NCBI RefSeq assembly: GCF_014647415.1
Contig: NZ_BMPD01000004.1
Coordinates: forward strand, 62,001-126,000
Length of the DNA stretch: 64,000 nt
Reading direction: 5' to 3'
Source: Haloarcula sebkhae
GTDB lineage: Archaea > Halobacteriota > Halobacteria > Halobacteriales > Haloarculaceae
Within the stretch, counting starts at the first letter, position 1. The number at the start of each line of letters is the position of its first letter. The notes below the pieces were generated by a model. The model did not search any database. It was not told the origin of the DNA and saw nothing but the letters and a program-made list of their open reading frames with translations. Position numbers and translations under genes: made by a program. This document shows, one piece after another, positions 7,935 through 15,603 of the stretch.

Positions 7935-9563
7935 CTATCGGTCGTCGACCTTTCCGTCACGTCGGTCACGCTTTCTCGCTTCCGGGTCCCGCTCTGCCGG
8001 ATCGCCGTGTCCGCCGCCACCGGGCGTTCGGACGGAGACGGTCGATCCAGCTTCGACATCCACGGAAGCCTTCGCGGGAACCGGCTCGCCGTCGACCAGA
8101 TTCTCCCCCGTCGCACCGTCCTCGCCACCATCGATCCCAGCAGGGGCTGTCCGTCGGCGCTCCGTCAACAGTGACACGGTGGCATCTGTCTCGACGGTGA
8201 CGGTGCGTTCGAGGCCCAGGCCACCGCGGTATCGGCCGTCGCCGCCGCTCGACGGACGTAGCGCGTACCGCTCAACACGGAGCGGATACTCGGTCTCCAT
8301 CGCTTCGACGGGCGTGTTGAGCGTGTTCGTCATTCCGACCTGTACGCCATCCATCCCGTCTTTCCCGGGTCGGGCTCCGAACCCGCCGCCGATCGTCTCG
8401 TAATACGTGAAATCGCCGGTTCGGTCGCCGATGATGAGGTTGTTCATCGTTCCCTGTCCACCGGCGGGAACCCGGTCGGGGACTGCCGTGGCGAGCGCCG
8501 CCAGCGTGACATCCATGACGCGCTGGCTCGTCTCGACGTTGCCACCGACGACTGCGGCCGGCGCGTCCGGGTTGAGCACTGACCCTTCAGGCGCGGACAC
8601 AGACACGGGTTCGTAACAGCCGTGGTTCGGCGGAATCTCCGGGTCGGTGATCGCCCGGACGACGAAGTAGACCGCGCTCTTGGCGACCGAGAGCGGCGCA
8701 TTCAGGTTGCCTGCCACCTGGTCGGCGGTCCCGGCGAAGTCGACAGCGATTGAGGCCCCATCGATGGTGACGGCCACCTCAATCGGAATGTTAGCATCGG
8801 TTACACCGTCGCCTTCGAGGATATCCTGCGCTCGATACGTTTCGTCCGGGAGCACGTCGAGTTCAGCCTCGACCCGCTCGCGGGAGTACTCGATGACGGC
8901 ATCGAACGCATCGAGCAGGGTCGACCCGTGTTCTTCGAGGAGTTCACCGATGCGTTCCTCGGCCCGTTCGTTTGCCGCACGCTGGGCCCGAAGGTCTGCC
9001 TCGCGCTCGTCCGGCGTCCGGACGTTGGCACGGATAAGGTCGTGAACCGCCTCGTTGGGTTCGCCGCCGTCGACGAGCCGAACGGCGGGCAGGCGGAGCC
9101 CCTCCTCGTAAATCTCCTTTGCACCCGGTGGCATACTCCCCGGCGAACTCCCGCCAACGTCGGCGTGATGCGCTCGTGAGACGGCGTACCCGACTATCTC
9201 GTCGTCGGGCGCGACCGTCGAGACGAGCGTGATGTCGGGGAGATGTGTCCCGCCGGCGAACGGGTCGTTGACGATGAACACGTCACCCGGTTTCGGGTCC
9301 TCCTGCAGGACGATATCCACCGCGTCGGGCATCGCGCCGAGGTGGACCGGGATGTGTTCCGCCTGTGCGATCATCCGACCCGACGCGTCGAAGAGCGCCG
9401 TCGAACAGTCCTGTCGCTCCTTGATGTTCGGGGAGTAGGCCCCGCGGATGAGCACGTGGCCCATCTCGGTTGCAACGCTTTCTAGCTGGTTCCTGAGGAT
9501 TTCCAGCGTCACTGGGTCGATCGTCTCCTGTTCGTCAGTCGGTGTCGTGGCTTCGTCGTTCAT
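7935..9563 (-). CDS. hyuB: Hydantoinase B / 5-oxoprolinase beta-type subunit
   Basis: This 542-residue protein belongs to the HyuB family, which pairs with HyuA in ATP-dependent N-methylhydantoinase, 5-oxoprolinase, and acetone or acetophenone carboxylases. Visible family segments are DPVTLEILRNQLESVATEMG at the N-terminus, NDPFAGGTHLPDITLV and AHHADVGGSSPGSMPP (probable metal-site histidines), and the C-terminal GGGFGARPGKDGMDG plus SVRTPGGGGHGDP. Its start overlaps the hyuA stop by 4 bp, so the two are translationally coupled. The family does not fix the substrate; the neighbouring transporter and glutamate dehydrogenases make 5-oxoproline attractive. Confidence 0.92.
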   Translation of the reverse strand: MNDEATTPTDEQETIDPVTLEILRNQLESVATEMGHVLIRGAYSPNIKERQDCSTALFDASGRMIAQAEHIPVHLGAMPDAVDIVLQEDPKPGDVFIVNDPFAGGTHLPDITLVSTVAPDDEIVGYAVSRAHHADVGGSSPGSMPPGAKEIYEEGLRLPAVRLVDGGEPNEAVHDLIRANVRTPDEREADLRAQRAANERAEERIGELLEEHGSTLLDAFDAVIEYSRERVEAELDVLPDETYRAQDILEGDGVTDANIPIEVAVTIDGASIAVDFAGTADQVAGNLNAPLSVAKSAVYFVVRAITDPEIPPNHGCYEPVSVSAPEGSVLNPDAPAAVVGGNVETSQRVMDVTLAALATAVPDRVPAGGQGTMNNLIIGDRTGDFTYYETIGGGFGARPGKDGMDGVQVGMTNTLNTPVEAMETEYPLRVERYALRPSSGGDGRYRGGLGLERTVTVETDATVSLLTERRRTAPAGIDGGEDGATGENLVDGEPVPAKASVDVEAGSTVSVRTPGGGGHGDPAERDPEARKRDRRDGKVDDR

Positions 9564-11554
9564 GTGTCGCTCACCGCTGCTGTCAGTGTTCCGTCATCGC
9601 GGACCTGAACGTCCCAGGCCGGTGGAATGACGATCGTGCTCTCATCGCCCTCGACAATCGCGGGGCCGTCGATTCTGTCCTGTGGTGGCAGTTGTGCCCG
9701 CTTGTAGACCGGCGTTTCGCGGACCTCGTCGGCGAACACCGCCTGCCGAGAGCCCTTCTGTGGGTCGCTAGCGGCAGTGTACTCGACCGGCGGCGCGCTC
9801 CGCTTAACCGTCGTCGTCACGCGACAGTTCACCAGTTCGACCGACTCGTCCGCTCGGTAGCCGTAGGCGGACTCGTGGGCTGTGGCGAACCGCTCGCGGG
9901 CGTCCGTGGTGTCGAACGGCCGGTCGACGTCTACGGTAAGTTCGAAACTCTGGCCGGCGTACCGGAGGTCGGCGGAGCAACGCACTGTCGCCGCCTCACG
10001 GTCGCTGACCTCAGCCAGCAGTTCTTCTGACAGGTCCTCGTAGACTGTGTCGACATCGTTTGGGTCGACTGCGCCGAGTGAGCGCTGATACGTCCGTACT
10101 GCGTCGCGCTTCTCATCGGCTGCGAGCAGGCCATATGCCGACAGCACGCCTGAGGCGCGTGGAACCACCAGTCGATCCATATCGAGGCTATCCGCGATGG
10201 ATGCCGCGTGCATTGGCCCGGCACCGCCGAACGCGGCGAGTCCGAACTTCCGCGGGTCGTACCCACGCTCGACAGTCACGGATCGAATGGCCCTCGTCAT
10301 GTTCGCGTTCGCGACGCGGTAGACGCCACGGGCGGCTTCCAGGGGCCCATCGAGCCCCCCCTGGTCAGCGAGATCCGAAAGCGCGTCGTATGCGGCATCC
10401 GCATCAAGTGAGAGTTCACCACCCAGACTTGTACTTTCGCCGATGTAGCCCAGCACGAGGTTCGCGTCGGTGACGGTCGGCTCCGTTCCGCCCTTCCCGT
10501 AGCAAGCGGGGCCAGGGTTCGCTCCGGCAGAGCGCGGGCCGATTCGGAGTGCGCCCCCGGCGTCGACCCAGGCAATGGACCCGCCACCTGCGCCGACTGT
10601 TTCGACGTCGATCATCGGCGTCTTGATCGGCCGCTCGTTGATGACGCCCTCCGTTGTCCGTTCGGCTTCGCCATCGCGAACGAGGCTCACGTCGCTGGAC
10701 GTCCCGCCCATATCGAACGTAACGAGCCCGGCCTGTTCGTCAGCCGCCATCGACCCTGCCCCAACGACGCCAGCAGCAGGGCCAGAGAGGACGGTCGTCA
10801 CAGCGTTCCGCCTGACAGTGTCGGCATCGGTGATGCCGCCGTTCGCCTGCATAATTCGGGGCTGTGGAATCCCGAGGTCCCGCGCACGGTCGGTCAGACG
10901 GCTGACGTAGTGGTCAATTGCCGGCCGTACGTAGGCGTCGACGGCTGTCGTCGACGTTCGTTCGTACTCGCGGAACTCGGCGAGGACTTCGTGCGAGGCC
11001 GAGACAGGCACGTCGAGCTCATCCCGCAGGATGTCTGCGACGCGTGTTTCATTCTCGGGGTGTGCGTACGCGTGCAAGAGCGAGACCGCGACAGACTCGA
11101 CATCCATCTCGCGTAGCTGCTCGGCGATTGACCGGACTTCGTCCTCGTCGACGGGCTGTTCGATACCGTCGGTGGTCGTCCGTTCGGACACTTCGAAGCG
11201 GCGGCGGCGGGGAACCAACGGTGTCGGCTTTTCGGCCGACAGATCGTACAACGAAGGGCGGTCCTGCCGACCGATCTCCAGAACGTCCCGGAACCCGTCG
11301 GTCGTGACGAGTGCGGTCTTTGCGCCGTCCTGTTCAAGCAGGGCGTTGACCGACACGGTCATCGCATGGGAGAACTCGCTTACAGTCTCAGGGTCGACCT
11401 CGGCCGCTTCGCAGGCCTTCTCGATTCCGGCGATGACGCCCTCGCTCTGGTCTTCGGTACTCGGGACTTTCGCGGTCACGAGTTCGCCGTCGAGCGACAG
11501 CGTCACGTCGGTGAAGGTGCCACCGACGTCGACACCGATCCGCCGGTCGCCCAT
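9560..11554 (-). CDS. hyuA: Hydantoinase A / 5-oxoprolinase alpha-type subunit
   Basis: This 664-residue ATPase subunit carries two ASKHA-fold phosphate-binding loops: GVDVGGTFTDVTL near the N-terminus and TFDMGGTSSDVSL near residue 280. Between them is the Hydant_A_N domain, with HAMTVSVNALLEQDGAKTA, and the C-terminal domain includes AGQSFELTVDV. ATP phosphorylates the ring amide or enol, after which HyuB completes ring opening. It overlaps hyuB by 4 bp, and its ATG at 11554 follows the NRAMP-like stop directly (11555). The transporter, hyuA and hyuB are therefore almost certainly one operon. Confidence 0.92.
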   Translation of the reverse strand: MGDRRIGVDVGGTFTDVTLSLDGELVTAKVPSTEDQSEGVIAGIEKACEAAEVDPETVSEFSHAMTVSVNALLEQDGAKTALVTTDGFRDVLEIGRQDRPSLYDLSAEKPTPLVPRRRRFEVSERTTTDGIEQPVDEDEVRSIAEQLREMDVESVAVSLLHAYAHPENETRVADILRDELDVPVSASHEVLAEFREYERTSTTAVDAYVRPAIDHYVSRLTDRARDLGIPQPRIMQANGGITDADTVRRNAVTTVLSGPAAGVVGAGSMAADEQAGLVTFDMGGTSSDVSLVRDGEAERTTEGVINERPIKTPMIDVETVGAGGGSIAWVDAGGALRIGPRSAGANPGPACYGKGGTEPTVTDANLVLGYIGESTSLGGELSLDADAAYDALSDLADQGGLDGPLEAARGVYRVANANMTRAIRSVTVERGYDPRKFGLAAFGGAGPMHAASIADSLDMDRLVVPRASGVLSAYGLLAADEKRDAVRTYQRSLGAVDPNDVDTVYEDLSEELLAEVSDREAATVRCSADLRYAGQSFELTVDVDRPFDTTDARERFATAHESAYGYRADESVELVNCRVTTTVKRSAPPVEYTAASDPQKGSRQAVFADEVRETPVYKRAQLPPQDRIDGPAIVEGDESTIVIPPAWDVQVRDDGTLTAAVSDT

Positions 11555-12763
11555 CTACAGCACCCCCGCGACGCTGAGCAGGGTCCGAACTCCGAGCCAC
11601 ACGACGATGAGCGTCACGATCACGCCGAGGGCGTTCGCTATCGACCCGTTCGTGTACTCGCCGAGGAGGTCCCGCTGGTTCATCGCGTATATCAGGAATA
11701 CCGCGACGATCGGCAATAAAATCCCGTTGACCACCTGTGCGAACACAATGATCTGGACGGGACTGCCGCCCAGCAACACCGAGAGGACCCCGACACCGAG
11801 GATAGTTCCCCAGACGGCACGGAACTGTGTACTCTGCATATCTGAATCCCAGCCGAGCGCACCTGTGGTCGCCCACGCGCCCGCGAGCGGTGCTGTCGTT
11901 GCGCTCGTGAACCCGGCGGCGAAGATGCCGATACTGAAGAACAGTTCGGCGTACGGGCCCGCGATGGGTCGCAGCTGTTCGGCCATTCGGCCGATGTCGC
12001 TGATCTGCGTTCCAGGCTCGAATGCTGCGGCCGCAGTCACCATGATCGTAATCGTGATGACGCCGCCTGCGACGATCGAGAGCACCGTGTCGATGCGGGA
12101 GTGGCCGATATCGTCGGGACCGCTCCACCGCTCTTGGACGTTACTCGCGTGCAGGAACAGGTTGTACCCCACGATTGTCGTTCCGATGAGGCCGGTGATG
12201 AGGTACAGCGACCCCGAGGGGATACCGGGGACGAACCCCATCGCAATCGCACTGGGGTCGGGACCGATGAGGATCGCCGACGCCACGAACGAGAACGCCA
12301 TCACGGCGACCAGCCCAATGAGCGCTCGTTCGATCAGCTTGTAGCGCCCAGTGTAGAGCAGGAGTCCGGCCACGAGTCCCATCACGACCCCCCATACCGT
12401 CGAGTCGATACCAGTAATCGTCGCGAGCCCTGCGGCACCACCGAGGATGTTCCCGGCCTCGTAGGCGGCGGTCCCGACGCCGATCGCGCCGACAACGAGG
12501 AATATACTCACGTACTCGACGATCTGATTGTCGAACCGCTCCCGAAGTGCTTCGCCGAGTCCTTCGCCCGAGACAAGGCCCAGTCGGGCGCTCATCTCCT
12601 GAAGGACAATCGTTGCAACGATCGAGAAGACCATGGTCCACAGCAGCGCGTAACCAAACTCCGCACCGGTGACGCTCGCAGTCGTGACCGTGCCAGGCCC
12701 GATGAACGCGGCGGCGACCATCGCACCCGGACCGACGGCTTTGAGTCGTTCTGTAATGCTCAT
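11555..12763 (-). CDS. NRAMP-superfamily transporter without metal ligands
   Basis: A 402-residue membrane protein with about 11 hydrophobic segments, clearly of the NRAMP fold: GPGAMVAAAFIGPGTVTTA, then EFGYALLWTMVFS and QEMSARLGLVSGEGLGEAL. In true metal transporters helix 1 has DPGN and helix 6 has MPHN. Here helix 1 reads GPGT (Gly22 for Asp, Thr25 for Asn) and helix 6 reads VGYN (Val198 for the Met). All three side chains that coordinate Mn2+/Fe2+ are thus replaced. Its stop abuts hyuA. B. subtilis YcsG, another NRAMP relative, sits in the 5-oxoprolinase locus. I infer an organic substrate (5-oxoproline or hydantoin) rather than a metal. Confidence 0.85.
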   Translation of the reverse strand: MSITERLKAVGPGAMVAAAFIGPGTVTTASVTGAEFGYALLWTMVFSIVATIVLQEMSARLGLVSGEGLGEALRERFDNQIVEYVSIFLVVGAIGVGTAAYEAGNILGGAAGLATITGIDSTVWGVVMGLVAGLLLYTGRYKLIERALIGLVAVMAFSFVASAILIGPDPSAIAMGFVPGIPSGSLYLITGLIGTTIVGYNLFLHASNVQERWSGPDDIGHSRIDTVLSIVAGGVITITIMVTAAAAFEPGTQISDIGRMAEQLRPIAGPYAELFFSIGIFAAGFTSATTAPLAGAWATTGALGWDSDMQSTQFRAVWGTILGVGVLSVLLGGSPVQIIVFAQVVNGILLPIVAVFLIYAMNQRDLLGEYTNGSIANALGVIVTLIVVWLGVRTLLSVAGVL

Positions 12764-12943
12764 GATTGTTAGCTTTGATATCCACTGTCACGGTCCCAGC
12801 AGGTACTGAAAAACATTGTTAAGACCTGTGTGTGGCCGGAACATCGGTCGTATGAATCCTACATCTGTTTCACCAAGTGTATGAACTGGTAAGAAATATC
12901 CAACCCTCTGGTTCGAATCGATTTGCGTCCCGGGCGGGGGTAT

Positions 12944-13489
12944 TCACGGCTGTCGTTCCTTCAACAGTACTTTGGATACGCTCTCTTCGATCTCGATTTC
13001 GAACGGGAGGTCGGTAATGCTACCGCGGATGAACCGGATCATCAGCCACCGCACCGACTCGGATGGAAACACCACGTGGAAACTCCCCTTTTCGTCGCGT
13101 CGAACGGTCAGGAACCCACAGAGAGAGAGCCATTCGAGCACGTCTTCGAGTGAATCGAAGCGCTCGGCGTACTCCTGCGCGTGGTACTGTGCCACCTGAT
13201 CGATCATTTCGAGAATCTCCTCGTCCCGCTCCTCCGGGTCGGGAAACTGGCTCAGGAGTGCGTGCAGGAGGTCGATGTCCAGCAGGACGTGCTCGCCCGT
13301 CGAGAGCATCTCGTAGTACGTCTGGAGGTGGTCGCTGTCGCTCGCGTGGGCTGAGTCGAAGTTTGCCGCGTAGAACGCGATCGCCTCGCGGATCAGCTGG
13401 CTCTGGCTTTCCCCAGTCCGGTCGGTCAGACTCTCTAACGTCTCCTTGGTCTCCTCGTCGAGAGAGACGGTGACGCGGTCGGTTGGCAT
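12944..13489 (-). CDS. Ribbon-helix-helix (CopG-type) regulator
   Basis: A 181-residue protein starting MPTDRVTVSLDEETKETLES; the ATG at 13504 would add five residues. Residues 1-45 form a ribbon-helix-helix: a beta strand (RVTVSLD), two helices and GESQSQLIREAIAFY. The remaining 135 residues are acidic and helical with a possible wedge near the end (GFLTVRRDEKGSFHVVF), which may bind a ligand or partner. It lies between the interrupted gdh upstream and the NRAMP-like/hyuAB operon downstream, all on the minus strand. It is a natural candidate for their regulator, although no operator can be assigned. Confidence 0.85.
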   Translation of the reverse strand: MPTDRVTVSLDEETKETLESLTDRTGESQSQLIREAIAFYAANFDSAHASDSDHLQTYYEMLSTGEHVLLDIDLLHALLSQFPDPEERDEEILEMIDQVAQYHAQEYAERFDSLEDVLEWLSLCGFLTVRRDEKGSFHVVFPSESVRWLMIRFIRGSITDLPFEIEIEESVSKVLLKERQP

Positions 13490-13591
13490 AGTGTTCCTCG
13501 TCACTGGATGGCCTTAATATCGTGTCGTTTGGTGACAGAGGGCTCGAAAACACGGCAGCGAGAACGGCAGCCAGATGTGGTCCGGAATCCG

Positions 13592-14845
13592 TTACGGCCA
13601 GGTGCCGCGCTGCTCGCCGGCGTTCATGACCCGCTGGAGTGCGACGACGTACGCGGCGGTCCGGAGCGACGGGAGGTTTCGCTCCTCGTAAGCCTCGATG
13701 AGGTTCCCGAACTGCTCCACGATAATCGAATCCAGTTCCTCGTTCACGCGCTCTTCGGACCAGTAGAAGCGCTGTCTGTTCTGGACCCACTCGAAGTACG
13801 ATACGATGACGCCACCCGCGTTCGCGAGAATGTCCGGGATAACCAGCGTCTCGCGGTCGTTGAGAACGTCGTCCGCTGCGGGAGTGATCGGGCCGTTCGC
13901 GGCCTCGGAGATGACGTCGGCAGCGATATCATGTGCTAGGGACTCGTCGATGGCGTTCTCGAGTGCGGCCGGAATCAACAGGTCGACGTCGAGGGTGAGC
14001 AGTTCATCGTTCGTGAGTTCCTTCGCTGTGTCGGGATATCCGACGACGCTCCCGGTTTCGCGTTTGTAGTCCTTGACTGCGACGGGGTCGAACGATTCGT
14101 CGCTGTAGACAGCCCCGCTCGAATCGGACACGGCGACGACGTTTGCACCCATCTCGTGAAGGAGTTTCGCTGCGATCCAGCCGGCGTTCCCGTAGCCCTG
14201 GACCGCGACCGTCGCGCCTTCGATGTCCTTGTCGAGATACTCGAAGGCTTCACGCGCTGCGACGACCGTCGAACGCCCGGTCGCTTCGACACGACCTTCG
14301 CTGCCACCGCTTGCGAGGTCCTTCCCGGTGATGACGCCGGGCTCGGTCGTGTTTTCGAGTGTCTCGTAGGTGTCCTTGATCCAGTTCATCTCGCGCTGGC
14401 CCGTGTTGACGTCAGGTGCGGGCACGTCGCGGTCGGCCCCAATCAGTGGCGTCAGCTCCTTCGCGAACGAGCGGGTGACCCGTTCGAGTTCGCTCTCCGA
14501 ATAGTTGCTCGGGTCGATGACGATGCCGCCTTTCCCGCCGCCGAGTGGGATATCGCCCGTCGCCGTCTTGTAGACCATCCAGCCGGAGAGCGCCTTGACC
14601 TCGTCCCGGTCCACCTGCGGATGATAGCGGATACCGCCCTTGTACGGGCCGCGATCACCATTGAACTGGGACCGGTATGCACGGAACACCTCGACCGACC
14701 CATCGTCCATCTCAACAGACAGGTTCGTTTCCAGTATCCGCTCGGGCGTTTTCAGTCGTTCCAGTTGCCCCGCTGAAATGTCTAAATATTATGCTGCAGC
14801 ATCTATCTGCGTCCGTAGACTCTGGTACGGATTTACATCAGACAT
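13592..14845 (-). pseudogene. gdh: Glutamate dehydrogenase with in-frame TAA at codon 19
   Basis: Read from the ATG at 14845, the frame gives MSDVNPYQSLRTQIDAAA, then TAA (14791-14789), then [17 protein letters not shown] and a full Glu/Leu/Phe/Val dehydrogenase to 13592. The intact paralogue at 18744 aligns across the break (AADHLDID against AA-stop-YLDIS), so the stop occupies one residue; GAA to TAA is the simplest change. Catalytic-domain motifs are intact: [23 protein letters not shown], and the Rossmann loop [15 protein letters not shown]. The first internal ATG, at 14710, would lose 45 residues of the helical N-terminus. Options are a recent pseudogene, readthrough, reinitiation, or a sequencing error. 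Confidence 0.85.
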
Positions 14846-14939
14846 ATATCCACGGGATTCATAGAGATACCAAAAGCTACCTATTTCTACCAGTAAAATT
14901 ACTATATTACTCGATATAGAAAGGGCTAGCAAAGGGAGC

Positions 14940-15272
14940 TTACAGCGGCATTCGGGTCCGAAATATTCGGCCTATTTTCACGTTCTTATCAAATTTTGTC
15001 ACTACTGTGTTTCCTGAAAAATCTGTCACCCGAACAGTGGTATCCGTATTGAGTGCCACAGCGTCCGCAATCTGTTCCGTTCCACTTACTGGAACGTCGA
15101 CCCGGTCGACGTCCGGGATCAGACAGTCACGATGCTCTGTACGTTCGAGCAGGACGTCGCCGCTGGGGAAATGCCAGACCTGCGTCACGGATCGGAACAG
15201 TGGCACCGACGTCGGCGCTTCGACGCGCCTGGTAGCTCTCTTCTCCGTCAAGCGACGTTGTACGTCCATCAT
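14940..15272 (-). CDS. Small hypothetical protein
   Basis: I do not recognise this 110-residue frame. The second half (from about residue 25: PLFRSVTQVWHFPSGDVLLE, and later VALNTDTTVRVTDFSGNTV) has protein-like hydrophobic alternation and acidic character, while the first 22 residues are basic and may not be translated. No cysteine motif or membrane segment is seen. It lies upstream of gdh on the same strand and is separated from it by about 95 bp. It may be an old gene with a lost start. Confidence 0.4.
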   Translation of the reverse strand: MMDVQRRLTEKRATRRVEAPTSVPLFRSVTQVWHFPSGDVLLERTEHRDCLIPDVDRVDVPVSGTEQIADAVALNTDTTVRVTDFSGNTVVTKFDKNVKIGRIFRTRMPL

Positions 15273-15603
15273 GGCTGGGCTGAATCGGCAGGAGCTATTC
15301 GCTCGCGACCGCCTGAACGACAGGCAGGGACCGACCGTGTCGGCGTCTGTGTGATGTCCGTCATGTGTCTTCGCGAGTACCGGCCGTCGACCGATGGCAC
15401 TCTATCGAAACGACCACGGGAATGAGGAAATACTAAATTGTTTAGCAACGAAGCCCTCCGGACACCAGGTGTTTACTATTGAACCCTCCATCCAAAACGC
15501 GGCAACTGAAGCACCCCTTCCCCAACCGGTGGCGAGAACTCGCACGAGTAGCCACGTATCGCGCTAGTGACCTCAGTGATCGGTTTGTGACAGGGAGAAT
15601 CAG
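15273..15603. other. Upstream region of the Bat-like regulator
   Basis: This 331-bp stretch has no coding frame I trust. A short purine-rich ribosome-binding candidate (GGGAG, 15594-15598) precedes the ATG at 15604. The AT-rich segment near 15428-15445 (AAATACTAAATTG) is a possible TATA region for the regulator. Confidence 0.45.

Noticed and set aside
14789-14791. Recoding of the gdh stop as pyrrolysine
   Set aside because: Pyrrolysine is encoded by TAG, whereas this codon is TAA; there is also no pyl gene in the window.
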